Shown: positions 13,701-26,023, numbered from the stretch's first letter. The stretch is DNA of 64,000 bases from Aldrovandia affinis (GCA_029706075.1 JAINUG010000049.1:620001-684000); one strand, 5' to 3'. The notes: generated by a model not told the origin, from the letters alone. Numbers and translations are program-made.

Positions 13701-14754
13701 ACACGAACCAATCTGAGTTCAAGGGCAGCCACACTGAAACCACTCTTCTCTCTGTCTCTTCAGCGCTACACAACCTGAGAACCTGCTCTACCTCTTAGCA
13801 AAGTCCAACATCCAAGGTCTCTGTGTTACCCATGACACCACAACAGTGTCGGTACCCCAGATAACCAAAAACCTTGAGGTGACACTAAACAACAAGTTAT
13901 CCTTCACTGGGAGTATAGCGTCAGTGACCATAGATTCTGCCTTCAAAACATCTGAAGGATCTGTCCATTTCCCACCCCTTATTCAACCCACTTTACATAG
14001 CTTGGATTAGATTAACAGCTCGGATTAGAGCTAGCCTACCAGTCATCAACAAGGACAGGTCTCCATTCTTTTGCAGGCGATCCCCAAACACTAAACCTCT
14101 GCCAGACCCTCTCTACACTGACGTTTTGTCACTGAACAGTTCCCTTTCTGGGATGCACATCCCAGTCACGGCTCTTCACAGTTGTTGTCACACAATGGTG
14201 GAAATAATTACCTGTAAAAGTTAGAACATCAGGGCTGCACAGCCTTAAAACCCACATTTTCAGACCATACAAACAATTTATGTATATACTGCTCAAATTA
14301 GCCAAATTGCTCTGAATGAGTATGTACACTGTTCATAAAATAAATACTCTCTTGTATTTATTTTACAAGTAAGTTATTTTACAGTAAGTATTATATGGTT
14401 TTAATTGATTGCACTACAAATATATTTTTTCCCAGTTTCACATGAGGCAGTTGTTGGTGAGGGATATGACTGAAACAACACAAGCTAGACATTAGGTTAT
14501 TGCATTATTTACTTGCTTAAACCATAAGGCTGTAGCTGATGTGGCTTTCTTATTGCACATACATATAACACACAGTTCAGACTAAGATTGTCAGGTCACA
14601 ACCAAACCTGAAACCTTTGGGTTCCAGGACGCATCCAATATTGCACACTTACCTTGCTATGGTTCGAGACCAGGCAGTGTTCACACACATTGACCCGGTG
14701 TTCAAAGCAGAACAGGTTGGTTACTTTCCTCTTAGGGCATTTGCACAGACCCAT
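6189..14754 (-). CDS. zfpl1: Zinc finger protein-like 1 (Golgi RING-like membrane protein)
   Basis: ZFPL1 is an integral cis-Golgi membrane protein that helps maintain Golgi structure (known of the family). Seven coding exons, all on the minus strand with GT-AG junctions and consistent phases: 14653-14754, 12286-12397, 10624-10817, 10093-10168, 9811-9996, 7045-7168, 6189-6372. Together they give 325 residues; human is 310. The N-terminus begins [10 protein letters not shown] with a B-box-like run of CxC/CxxH/CxxC, followed by a RING-like region ending in AGYQCPSC. Near the C-terminus is one hydrophobic helix (about 281-300), followed by the family ending NPHIRVGN. The motif KVYDTRD lies in exon 6. 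Exon 5 uses the acceptor CTGCCTCCAG, the only one that keeps phase. The exon 6 donor (CAA/GTCAGT) is weak. The start is the first ATG in frame; the same exon carries 8 bases of 5'UTR. Introns hold an L2 remnant and a Tc1 element. It is head to head with cdca5. Confidence 0.95.
7753..7793. repeat. (TA)n microsatellite
   Basis: About twenty TA units inside an intron of zfpl1. Confidence 0.95.
8049..8069. repeat. Short telomere-like (CCTAAA)n run
   Basis: Three to four CCTAAA units in tandem. It is not the exact vertebrate telomere hexamer (CCCTAA). Confidence 0.7.
11178..11295. repeat. 3'-tail-like interspersed repeat fragment
   Basis: ATACTTTTATTGTCCCTGTA followed by GGGAAACTTGTCTT is a form of the common fish repeat tail with CTTTATTGTCCC. 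It is interrupted on the right by the Tc1 element at 11296. Confidence 0.5.
11296..12113 (-). mobile_element. Internally deleted Tc1-like transposon in a zfpl1 intron
   Basis: The terminal inverted repeats start CACTACCGGTCAAAA and end with its complement (CCGGTAGTG at 12105-12113). A TA dinucleotide flanks both ends (11294-11295, 12114-12115), the Tc1/mariner target duplication. Only part of the transposase remains on the minus strand, around 11706-11939: the second DNA-binding region with [11 protein letters not shown] and [18 protein letters not shown]. At 818 bp it is about half the length of a full element and cannot encode an active enzyme. It lies between coding exons 2 and 3 of zfpl1. 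Confidence 0.92.
13222..14290 (+). mobile_element. Degraded L2-type LINE remnant
   Basis: Reading across frames gives decayed reverse-transcriptase text: [51 protein letters not shown] and [14 protein letters not shown]. These match in order the L2 pattern (LLKKP.., LSK.LE..., NQSGF...HSTETALL). Many stops and frameshifts; it lies in the first coding intron of zfpl1, antisense to the gene. Confidence 0.75.
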
Positions 14755-15447
14755 GGTCTGAGCTGGAAGCAGAAACACATACAAAACACTATATGAAACA
14801 CTGACAAAAGTGCAACCACACTAGGATTAAGAAACAAGCACACGCTCACTTATGACAATAAGGCTTTAAGACAAGGCAATAAGGCAGGCATGGCTTATTA
14901 GTGTCTTATTTGAACTACTTCAGACAAAACTTCCATCCATATTTACAGTGTGGAATATAGAATACATACCAGACAAACCGTTAGGTATAATCGCTGAGTA
15001 AGGGTAGTTCAATCGGCAAATTTATGAAGCTCATTTTACCTACTGGGCCGGAGGAAAAGGTGGCATACGGCATATATTGTAGATAGCCACTCAAACGTCA
15101 AATATTAGCTAGGTAGCTACCTAACATAGCATTCACCAATGCATCATGTGAGATATAGGTGGCTAGTGAACGAACAAATGCATGTTGCGAATATCATTTT
15201 GAACACATTATCTAGTGGTCATGTAGAAACGTTTGATTGAATATCAAAAGTGTTAGTTACTACAAATTTCGTAGCTAATGGGATAGCTAACAGGCTGGCA
15301 GACATATCTATGGTTCGTTAGCAACCCAGCTAGCTAGTTAACTTGGGCACCTACTTAAGACAGCTGGGGAGGGTGCTCTTGAGTCATAGATTGTCAAGCT
15401 CATAAAGGTAGCTAGCGTTCACCTTGAAAGTTAAAACATATATTTAC

Positions 15448-15590
15448 CTGTATGGAGGAAATTGACAGTGGTCCCTAAAGTCTTTCGAATAAACAAGTAA
15501 ATATGTAACTGAACTCTTTCAAATGTACGTCGTTTTGTGCTAAAGTCTGCTGTTGTTGACTTCCCTGCTATGCCACGTCTCTTCCGGGAC
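15448..15590 (-). other. zfpl1: Probable non-coding first exon of zfpl1
   Basis: The first coding exon of zfpl1 opens with an acceptor at 14763-14764, only 8 bases before the ATG, so an upstream untranslated exon is required. A good minus-strand donor (CAG/GTAAATAT) ends an exon at 15448, in the GC-richer stretch just before the shared promoter. The 5' limit is a guess; no cDNA evidence is available. Confidence 0.45.
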
Positions 15591-16125
15591 AGTCGCACGT
15601 TGATGATGCAATGAAGGAAAACGTTAGTACTGTGCTGGCACTTCGACCGACAATGTTTTGCTAGCTATTTTTCACTATAATCATTTTAACAAATTAATCG
15701 CATGGCTACTGTTATAGCAGACAGTATTTTTTTCCTTCAATGAAAATGTGTAAACTAGCTGGCTAACACATTTTGCCCACTCTCCCAAGTTCCGGAACTT
15801 CCTGTTAGTCCTAGGCGGGCAATTTAAAAAAAGGCTTGGGCTTTCAGCGAGCAAAGCGCTTTGAGACACGAGATACTTTTTGTGATTTTTGCACCAAATC
15901 GAGACAATAGACACCAAATTATTGATGCATGTTTTGATTGCTTGCGATCGAGCATTGTTAACCTTGCGCTATTTGTGTGACTTGTGTGCTGGCTAGTTTT
16001 CAGGCTAACTTGCTTGATAGATAACCATTTTAGCGAGCGCTAGCTAACGTTCAGTTCTTATAACTTAAATTTGATAACGGTGACTAGCAAATCGTTTGGG
16101 AATTAAGAGAGTCAAGATACGCAAC
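15591..16125. promoter_or_regulatory. Shared divergent promoter of zfpl1 and cdca5 with CDE/CHR element
   Basis: This is the gap between the presumed first exon of zfpl1 (minus) and the cdca5 start codon at 16126 (plus). It includes ETS-like TTCCGG at 15790-15795 and CTTCCTG at 15799-15805. GGCGG at 15814-15818 is separated by exactly four bases from TTTAAA at 15823-15828. That is the arrangement of the CDE/CHR pair bound by DREAM and B-MYB-MuvB at G2/M genes, with the TTTAAA variant of CHR. No TATA box is obvious at a sensible place. Function is inferred from motif and position. Confidence 0.55.
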
Positions 16126-19100
16126 ATGACTACACAACCATTGCCAATGAAACAAGGGAAATATAAAGAAGATAATCCAAGTAGGTTGCTATCAATTTAG
16201 CATTATAATCTCTAACATTAACGTTAGTATGTCACTGCTTTCGCTAACGTTAGCAATACATTTATTGAGTGGTCGTATTTAGTTGACGAACAACGCGCTC
16301 AACACGTTTGTGGTCTTGTCTTGCTCCAAGATCTGCACAGCCCGCCTCCACGAAGGCGATCGGCGAGACTGTGCCCTACGGACAGCGATGAAAACAAGAC
16401 TGTGGTCCTCACCGAGATTGTGGTGAGCCGATTCTACTAGTTCTCTTACTAGGCAATGTTATTTTTATGAAACGATCAACACCAGGTAGTGGTACGTTTA
16501 GTTATACGCATACGACACTGCGATGCGCACACTATTTGAACTAATTTCATTTAGAAATTAAATTGCGTGCATTCTCATTTTAGCTGGTCATATTCACTTG
16601 CTTTAAGCTTCAAAAGAAACTAACGTTAATGTTATGTAAATTGGCATGCTATGTTAATAAATGTAACGTCAGCGTTATACAGAGAATATGGATATTGGAT
16701 AATGACTACAAGTTTTCGCCATCGATTAACGTGACATTAATTAATCAATTCGATCACGACTAACCATGATTTTAATTTGAGTAACTTGCATAATTCAGAC
16801 TGGGTATGTACACATTTTTTATTTCAAAAATATTTAAGGCTGTATTGAACAGGTTTAAGGTCGGACAGCCAAAATGGCCTGTATGAAAAACATTGTATTA
16901 GTGTACAAAGTCTGTCAGTCTGCCCAAAGACTTCCTTAATGCATGCATGCATAGAGTGATGTGTTTTTTTGATGCTCAATATACTAATGAATTACTTTTG
17001 AACTCATTTAATGCTCTTTATTTAATATGTTTACAGTAGCTATTATTACAGACTTTCTTTATCTGTATATTTTACAGATTGTACTGCAGTGTTATCATGG
17101 TTGTGGGAAGTTTATGGGCACAGTGAAATATATTTATTTTGACAAGAATGTTTGAAGGGGGGGACTTTTTTCCCCCCCTGCCTCACCAGCAGTCATGTGC
17201 TGAAATGGTGATGATGTCATCTTAAGTACTGTCAGCTTTATCGTTTAGGTCCAAACTGAACAGACTTGAGATGCTGCACATTTGAGCTCACCTTGTGTGT
17301 GTGTGCGTGTGCGTCTGTGTGTCTGTGTCTGTGTGTTCTGTAATCTGTACTGCGCGTACATGTTTGCATGTGTGTATGCATCTGGCAGCAGACCGTTAGC
17401 CCTGGTATGAAGCGCTCCATTACCTTCAGAAAAATCATGCCGAGGAAGACTCAGGTCAGTCCAAGCTATTTTTTATATGAAAGATTAAGTGGTGTGTGTG
17501 TGTTCTTTTATCTTTAAGGGTAATTTCTCAAAGCAGATTTTAAGGCGACATTTTCCTTTTTGTGGACGTTTTGAGATGGTCATGCCAAAATCGGGTTGAT
17601 GTAGTAGTGGTTGTTATAATGGGTTATGGCTGTAGCTCAGCTTTTGAAGTCTTGTTTTATATATCACTGCAAAATGAAACATGTACATATTTCCCGTGTT
17701 ACACCCTCTTGTTTCTCTCACCCAGGTGGTTGGAACTCCTGGCCCACCTTTGCGGCGTAGTCCTCGGGTAAGTGTTTTTTGGGGGGGTTTGTTGCTATAA
17801 CACATAGAAAAAATAAAAAAATTGTTCTCAATAACTAAATACATTTTCAAAATGTTTAGCACATATGGTGTTTTGGCATTTGGGTAGAACCAACACTCAT
17901 CTGATATACATTGAATGCATGGTGCCGGTAAGGGTGCAACATCAGTGTGACCTTTTTGGTTCTATCCCATTGTGGTGTATATCAGCCTGTAAGGGACATT
18001 GTTTATCAACAGCCCTCTGCAGGTTGCAGAATACAGCAGCATGTGAAGACCTGAATTGAGAAAATGGGAGACAAGAGCAGTTACACATCAAATAATTTAA
18101 CATTGAAGAAGGGACAAATGTTGTATTTGTAATGTGTCTTGTAGGCCAACATTGAAACATGGAAAGTCGGGAGCATGTGCTGTAGAGATGGATGCTGATT
18201 AAGGAAATGGGTGTTGGTTGACGTGCATGCTTTTCAATAATATGCATTCAGCACTTGTCTCTTTATTTCTCCAGTTTATAATGTTGGTGGTTCAAGGGGC
18301 ATATCGGTTCAGGGAGGCTTTCTATCTAGGACCAACTGTGTTAGGACAGCTTATCTCTTTTTAGCAGGAATGAGTATTCGGCAAGCTCCCATCTATGCAC
18401 ATCAACTTCACTTTAAATGAATGAATGTTCCTCGAAGCACAGGGTTTTTATTTATTTTTTTAAATAAAAAAATTATAGATTTTTTTTTATACCCCAGCAA
18501 AACATATTTTTATTTCCCCTAGGTTTCGGAGTGTAACAAGGAGAATGTCAATAGGTTGTCTGGAACGAAGCGGGAGCAAACAAGAATGCCCACCTCCACA
18601 CCTGCTTCTGTACTTCTCCCAAAACCTTCCATTCTCTCACCGATCCTTGCTCCGGCTGACCCCCCTCCCAAACAGCAGCAGGATGCCACGAGCTTGGAGT
18701 GGTCTCAGAAAGTGCGTCGCTCGTACAGTCGCCTGAGCGCTGGGGACCGCTCGTTTGAGGGCCCAGCGGCCAACGCGCCGTTGTCCCCGGCTCCCTGTCG
18801 CCGGGAGACCCTATTTGGCTTCGCGCAGCTCCAGACCCCTCCGATGGCAGGCGGGAGGGCGGAGCGGTTGGGGGCGCCCGCGGAGATGTCGTTGTCTGTG
18901 TCCACAAGCTCCTTCTCACTGCTCGAGGGAAACGGCAGCGTGACCGATTCCCCCGAGTGCGACGTGAACATCCCAGGGGTGGCGATGGTGAAGGACAAGA
19001 AGAGGAGGAAGAGGGTGCCGCAAATAAAGGTGAGCGGAGAGACGAGGACCAGAGGTGTGGCGGGGTCGAGCTCTGGTCCAGTGTCTGTCCTGATGGTGGA

Positions 19101-22100
19101 AACTCAGGCGAGCAACACCAGACAGTTTTACCCATTACATTACATAGTACCCCTTAGGTTTTGGCTTTTATGGAAAACGGACTGATGTTGTGGCTGGAGG
19201 ATTATATGTACTTCAATTTGCCGCACCACAGAAATCATTTTAAGCTTTGATTCTATGACTGATCTGAGAAGTTATCATAATAATAATAATAATAAGCTTT
19301 ATTTATATAGAACCTTTCATACATTGAAATGCAGCACAAAGTGCTTCACAGACAAAGTAAAACAAGATATAAAACAAGAGTGTTAAGAGTAAGCCAATAA
19401 AACATCAATGGAAGCAATGCATGTTAAGGGAAATAAAATAATGAATTTAAACAACAAAACAATAAAATAGGGGACACTTCCCCTTCCCGATTCGTCAATT
19501 AACTGATAAAAAAAGAGATTTAAAGGCATAAAAGGTCATTTAAAAACAGCATATGGGACTCCATGTGAAGCATGCATATCATAAGACGTGGTGCTAGAAA
19601 AAGGCTAGGGTAAAGAGATATGTTTAAAGATGTCAACAGAGCCTGCCTCTAATATCTTTGGTTAGACTGTTCCACAATTTGGGAGCATAGCTGAAGAAAG
19701 CTGAATCTCCAATTTTCTTTTGGGTGGGGTTTAGAGCATCTAGAAAACCAGCAGTAGAGGATCTAAGGGCTCGTGAAGGAACATAAAACGACAGGGAATC
19801 TGTGATATAGGCCGGTCCTAAGCCATTTAGAGCTTTGTACACAAGTAGAAGGACTTTAAAATCAATTCTAGTAGATGCAGGGAGCCAGTGCAGTGTAGCT
19901 AAAACTGGAGTGATGTGTTCTCTCTTCTTTGTTTTAGTTAGTAGTCTGGCAGCGGAGTTCTGGATAAGCTGCAGCCTCTCAATTGACTTTTTAGGAAGAC
20001 CAGTAAAGAGTGCATTGCAATAGTCTAGTCTACTTGAAATGAAAGTATTAATACATTTTTCAGCATCTTGCTGGGTCAGGAATGGCCGTACCTTGGCAAT
20101 GTTTCTGAGGTGAAAGAATGCCACCTTGGTCACTTTGTTTATATGGGACATAAAACTTAGATCAGAGTCTAAAATAACACCCAGACTTGTTACTTCTGGT
20201 TTGATCCAGGGAGTCAGATTGCCAAGTCTTTTAAACAGCTCATCCCTTTTGGATTTGGGGCCAACTAATAGGATTTCTGTCTTATCCTCATTAAGTTTGA
20301 GAAAGTTATTATTCATCCGTTTATTTATTGCTGACAGACAGGCAGTAAAGGAGCTTAAAGGCATCTACATCACTTGGCTCAACGGATGTGTACAATTGTG
20401 TATCAACAACGTAGCTATGGAAACTAACGTCATGTTCCCTGATGATATCACCTAGAGGAAGCATGTATAGTGAAAACAGCAGAGGGGCAAGGCAGCTCCC
20501 TTGTGTGACACCAAAGGTTATGTCATGTTTCTCTGATGCATGGTCCCCCAAACTAACATAAAATGTTCTTCCTGTAATGTATGTTCGGAGCCAGTTTAGA
20601 ACACATTCAGAGAGACCAACCCAGTTTTCAAGGCGATTTAAGAGAATTTCATGGTCAACTGTGTCAAATGCTGCACTTAAATCTAAGAGAACCAGAATCG
20701 AAACCTTATTTGCATCAGCATTAAGTCTCAGATCGTGAACTATCTTTGTGAGAGCAGTTTCTGTGCTATGATTTGCTCTGAACCCTGATTGAAATTTCTC
20801 TAGAATATTGTTTTCATTTAGAAAGTTGTTTAACTGGTGGAAAACAACCTTTTCAAGTATCTTGCTTAAAAATGGCAGGTTTGATATGGGTCTATAATTG
20901 CTAAGAATGTCACAGTGTAGATTAGGCTTCTTCAGTAGAGGTTTCACAACGGCAGTTTTAAAGGCCTCAAGGCAAACTCCCGTTTCAAGGGATGTGTTAA
21001 TAATTTTCAGGACGGAATCTGAGATACTGTTGAAAACACTCTTGAAGAGTGGAGAAGGGATTGGGTCGAGACAGCAGGATGATGGTTTGCTCAGAGTAAC
21101 AATCTTACACAGTTCTGGGGTTGAGATGTTGGTGAATTTTCTCATGGTTGCCTGCCTTTCACGAGGTTGAATGCAGGAGTCGGCGATAGTTTTTGTAATG
21201 CAATGATGGTTGTTTTTTTGTTAAAGAAATGAGCAAATTCCTCACATTTAGGTGCAGAGGCTTGGCTTAAAAGGTCAGGGGCGAAGGCAGGGTTTAACAG
21301 TCTGTCAATAGTAGAAAACAATATTCTAGAGTTATTATTGTTTTCTGTAATGATCTTAGAGAAATCTGCCTGCCCTTCTGGCAGTGCGTACAGTATTATT
21401 ATAGGTGACTATATACTCTTTGTAGATACTACAGTGGACCTCCAGTCCTGTTCTCCTCCATTTTCTTTCCGCTGCTCTACATTATCTCTTAAGCTCATGG
21501 ATAGTGTTGTCTATCCATGGAGATGTTTTGTTGTATGATTTATTTTTAACCTTGAGTGGGGCAACTTTCAGTGTGCTAGTCAGGTTGTTATTGAAGGCAA
21601 TAATCATTTTGTCTAATGAGCAACTCGCATCACATAGATCGAACGAACTTTCTGCTGCAGCATTTAAGAATCGTTTTTGAACCAAACACTCATCTGTGAT
21701 CCTAGCTACGGATAGGATGCTGTCAAAGAACACACAATAATGATCAGAGACCGGAATATGAGACACTGAAACATTATCAATAGCTAACCCTTTTGACACA
21801 ACCAAATCAAGGGTATTGCCATGCTGGTGGGTGGCCTCTGTGACATGTTGAATAACTTCAAGGCTATCAAGTAGATTCATGAATTCCATAGCCTTAGAGT
21901 CAGCACTGTTGTTAATATGAATGTTAAAATCTCCATTTAAAATTATTCTATCATATTTGGTGATAATAAGAGCAGCCAGCCATCTGGGAGAAATAGAGAA
22001 CTGTTTTGGAGGCCTGTATATACAGTAGTTAAAATGAGTACTGCTTGTTCTGCCTTGAGCACAAGGGCAAGATATTCAAAAAATGTAAACTTACCCAGAT

Positions 22101-22436
22101 CCACTTTTGTACAGCTAAAAGTCCTCTTCTCACCAGTTCTACAGAAGTGATGTAGAGCTGGTGAGAAGAGGACTTAAGGCATGTGCATAGTGATTGAAAA
22201 GAGTAGATCTCAATAATAAAACCAGTCGTGATTATAACAAGTCCAGTAATTTACCTGTAACCCTCACTACTGCTCTACTTCATCTGTATTAAATGTAAAT
22301 GTATTATTGAGATGTTTCCCTAATCCCTTACTTTCCCTTTCTGTTTCCTTTCCAGCTGAAGGAGTTCGACACTTTAGCGGCCAAGATGAATGCAGAATTT
22401 GATGAGGCAGAGAGCTTTGACTTGGTGGTGGAGTGA
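16126..22436 (+). CDS. cdca5: Sororin (cell division cycle associated 5), cohesin stabiliser
   Basis: Sororin binds PDS5 and protects cohesin on replicated chromosomes from WAPL until anaphase; APC/C-Cdh1 removes it in G1 (known of the family). Six exons: 16126-16180, 16331-16422, 17392-17454, 17726-17767, 18523-19029, 22356-22436. They give 279 residues (human 252). Exon 3 could begin three bases earlier, adding one Gln. Seen in the translation: RRRSARL (26-32), the basic motif KRSITFRKIMPRKT (56-69), a KEN degron box (90-92), an FGF motif in ETLFGF (182-184, the PDS5/SA2-contacting motif) and the conserved sororin C-terminus FDTLAAKMNAEFDEAE...VVE (254-279) encoded by its own last exon. The last intron (3.3 kb) carries an antisense LINE. 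An ATTAAA polyadenylation signal lies at 22930. Expression is probably cell-cycle regulated through the CDE/CHR pair upstream. Confidence 0.95.
17293..17372. repeat. GT-rich microsatellite
   Basis: Imperfect TGTGTG/TGTC units directly upstream of cdca5 exon 3; partly the pyrimidine-poor upstream sequence of its acceptor. Confidence 0.8.
19270..22118 (-). mobile_element. 5'-truncated L2-type LINE in the last cdca5 intron
   Basis: On the minus strand, in order: endonuclease C-terminal half (ILNGDFNIHINN, GNTLDLVVS, VSDHY, about 22080-21700), reverse transcriptase (LLKKPNLHCDILSNYRPISN, FQSGFRANHSTETALTKI, LLDLSAAFDTVDH, VTQGSCLAPLLFSLYML; 21145-20321) and the C-terminal block (SSRLDYCNALFTGL, LATLHWLPA, VYKALNGLGPAYI; to 19633). 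The polymerase signature YADD reads YVVD, so it is inactive; stops and frame breaks separate the blocks. The 3' end has the GCTTTATTTATATAG tail (reversed) and an ATT microsatellite at 19278-19295. It is antisense to cdca5. Confidence 0.92.
22119..22175. repeat. 57-bp hairpin at the 5' end of the antisense LINE
   Basis: Two 24-base arms (22119-22142 and 22152-22175), starting AAGTCCTCTTCTCACCAG and differing at one base, flank a 9-base loop. The arm next to the LINE continues its reading frame (CRTGEKRTFS into SCTKVDLGK), so the other arm is an inverted copy of the LINE's 5' end. Confidence 0.85.
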
Positions 22437-23049
22437 CGTGTAATGTCAAAAAACCTGATGTAGGACTGATGACAAGAACTTTGGCGCTGAAGTTTTTTTC
22501 AAATTATGTTTTCATTTCAGGACATGCAAGGAAATGAAATGGCTACTTTGTGGATATTTTCCATTTGTAAATGCTAGTAAACCTGTTGAATGCATGTTCC
22601 ACTATGAGCCTGGCTGGAAGTTAAGTTCCAGCTTCATATCTTGTTTCACATTTTGCTAAATCCATTATGGCTTTGTAAATCGGATCAAAACACTGTTAAT
22701 GTAGTGGTGAAATTACAGCTGTGTCCTAGTCACGGTCCTATTAATATCTAACGATTGCCTGGAGGATTATAATCCAGGTTTTGTCATTTCTAAGGGGAAT
22801 GTGTTGTGTGTTTTATTTGTCTATATTTTAATCTGTAGTTCATTTTCAAGAATTGTAACATTTTCATTTGTTTATTGAATCCCACTCAAATCATAAGAAT
22901 TCACTCATTGTTGGTAAAACCCAAAACTGATTAAACAGATGTATAGTAAACTATATATTTAATATTTCTCTAGTTTGTGAAGTAAAATGTTTAGAACTTT
23001 GAAGTGAAGTTTGACTTTTTTATCTGGTACCTGGTTACAAGAAAATGTG

Positions 23050-25670
23050 TTTTAGGAAAGAGCTCTGCTTGGAAGGACAGCCTCATAGAATACAAACACG
23101 CCCTTACTACAGCTAGGTCTTCGTACTTCTCAAAATTCATTGACCAGAATAAAAACAACCCAAGATTTATATTTAACACGGTAGCTAAACTGACAAAAAT
23201 TCAGTCTTCAGATTACAGCAGTTATCCTCCTAACTATAATTCTAATGACTTCATGAACTCATTTACTGATAAGATTGAGACAATTAGAGAACAAATTATG
23301 AAAATGACTGCAATATCTAGCACTCCTACTCCCGAGATGGCACAGGGCTATCAGGAGCAGGGTTGGGACCTCTGCTCTTCCTTACTTAGAGACCCAAAAT
23401 AATTAAATTTTGAGTTTTTCACTCCCTTGGATCTGGACAAATTTAGCAAACTGGTTATGTCCTCCAAATCATCTACTTGTCTGTTAGACCCAAAGAAGGG
23501 CATACCAACAAAGCTATTTATTAAAGAGCTTAGGGGATTTTTGCCTGTGCAAAGATTTTTTAAGATAAGGCCAGCCCATGTTAGATATCATAAATACATC
23601 CCTATTATTGGGTTGCGATCTAAGTCTTTAAAAGTGGCAGTAATCTTTAAAAGTGGCAGCCTCTTCTAAAGAAACCAAATTTTGATCCTGTTAATCTGAA
23701 GAACTATAGGCCTATTTCAAATCTTCCCTTTTTGTCAAACATTTTAGAGAAATCTGTAGCTCAACAATTAACTGCTTTCCTAAAAACGAATAAACTGTAT
23801 GACACACTACAATCAGGTTTTAGACCAAACCATAGCACTGAGACGGCACTTACTAAAGTTGTAAATGACTTACTGTTAGCATCGGATACTAGTTGTGTTT
23901 CTATTCTAGTGCTCCTTGACATAAGTGCTGCTTTTGACACAGATTCTCCTTCACAGGCTAGAAAACCTGGTTGGTTTGCATGGACGGGCACTCTCATGGT
24001 TTAAATCATATTTATCAGACAGGTTTCAATTTGTGCAATTAGATCAAGATTACTCTCAGGTTAAATATGGTATTCCACAAGGCTCAGTGCTGGGACCATT
24101 ACTGTTCTCATTATACTTGCTACCACTGGGTAATGTTATTCGTAAACATGGTGTGAATATCCATTGCTATGCAGATGATACACAGCTGTACATATCAATG
24201 AAACCAGGTGAAATACTTCAACTCACTCAATTAGAGGCTTGTATCTCTGATATAAAGAATTGGATTTCCTGCATTTGAATTCAGATAAAACAGATGATGG
24301 TTTTGGGCCCCAAACAATTAAGGAACAAGTTGGATCTGCAGTTAAATGCAGGTGATTGCATAGTTGTATCAAGTCTAATGTTCAATAACCTTGGTTTTAT
24401 TATTGATCTGGATCCTACATCTATTATTATTGATCAGGATCCTACATCTCATTTACATACTCATATTAAAACACTTCCAGAGTAGCCTTCTTTCACCTAA
24501 GAAACATAGCTAAAATTAGGCACATTCTGTCATTAGAGGATGCAAAAACCTTGATGCATGCTTTTGTCGCATCGAGGCTAGACTATTGTAATGCCTTATT
24601 ATCCGGCACCTCTAGTAGCTCTCTAAAGAGTCTTCAACGAGTACAGAATAGAGCTGCACGTATTTTGACTAGATCCAAGAAGTATGAGCACATTACTCCT
24701 GTGTTAGCATCACTACATTGGCTTCCTGTTAAATATCGGGCTGATTATGAAGTACTGTTGCTAACTTTTAAAGCAGTGAACGGACTTGCACCTATATATC
24801 TGACCGAAATGATTGCCCCTTATAAGCCGACACGACTGCTTCATTCACAAGAAACCAGCCATCTATTACTCCCTAGAATTTTGAAAAGCACAGCTGGTGG
24901 TAGAGCCTTCTCTTTTAGAGCTCTGTTGTGGAACGGTTTACCAAAGCATGTTAGGGATTCAAACATAGTCTAGGTTGAGAGATGGAGAAGGGCGTGCCCT
25001 AGTGTCTTATGGAGTGAGAAACTTTCCATACTTTATCCTTGATCAGGTGTGGATGGTTTGGAACTCTCTCGGCTGCATGTATTCTCTGTCCCTCTCCTAA
25101 TAGGTATGCTGCCATAGCTTACACCTGTCGGGGCTATCCGTATATTTCCTATGCTTGTGCTCCCCTGCTCTTACATAATGCTACTGGCTATAGCACTGCT
25201 TTTTTTCTGACTGCATGTTCTCTTCTCTGCCTCGGCCTCTGACTCGGGGGCATCTGCCCCCGAGCCCTAGACCCTGCGAGAAGTATGAGCTGCCCCCATC
25301 AACCCTCACCCCCACGCCTACCCCAGTTCCTGGATCTGGACCCCCTTCACATGGTTTAGCCCCCCCCACTGACTACCTAACTCAGGAGGCGCAAAGTCAT
25401 TCAGCCTTGAGTCACCTTGGACTGACCATGATATGGTCTTTTTTGGACACACCCTGCGCCGGCCAGAAGAGGATGGGCTCCCCCCCTTTTAGTCTGGTTC
25501 CTCCCAAGGTTTCTCCCTATCAAGGGAGTTTTTCCTTGCCACTGTTGCCTTTAGGCTTGCTTTTGGGGGGGTCTAGGCCTGGGTTCCCCCTCTGTTAAGT
25601 GTTTTGTGACAATTCAATTGTGAAAAGCGCTATACAAAAAAAATTGATTTGATTTGATTTTGATTTGATA
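23050..25670 (+). mobile_element. 5'-truncated L2-type LINE downstream of cdca5
   Basis: Plus-strand blocks in order: SSYFSKFIDQNKNNPRFIFNTV, RT text NYRPISNLPFLS and [31 protein letters not shown] followed by [12 protein letters not shown] (an intact YADD catalytic motif near 24160), then SRLDYCNALLSGT, LASLHWLPV and FKAVNGLAPIYL. The 3' end has the typical L2 sequence, CAAGGGAGTTTTTCCTTGCC then TGAAAAGCGCTATACAAAAA, with a TTGATTTGAT-type tail. Frameshifts and stops break the ORF. This copy belongs to a different L2 lineage from the antisense one in the cdca5 intron. Confidence 0.93.
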
Positions 25671-26023
25671 AATATAAGCGCTTCATAGCAGCGAGCCGTA
25701 TCGCAATAGCATGTCGGCGATAAATTGAGGACATTACATATGCATACAGAAGGAAACACCTGCAAATTAAAAGGCTTGTGTTTTTTAATTCCCTACATAT
25801 AGAACATGTGTATGGCAAGCCCTGCACAACATTTAAAAAAGCGAACACTGCAGCCGGATCTCCCAACGTGAGCATCCTGGGGGTTCTGTTACGTCCATTG
25901 TCCACTAGAGGGCATACTGATCATGCACGTTTCTCTACTGTCCCCCAATGCTGACAATTAAAAGTCATGGAATTTACTGCTATGAGGTCCTCTAAAGGCC
26001 ACAGGGCTTTCTGGTACAAACTA

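Noticed and set aside
18548..19135. 195-codon minus-strand ORF
   Set aside because: Shadow of cdca5 exon 5 caused by its GC-rich coding sequence.
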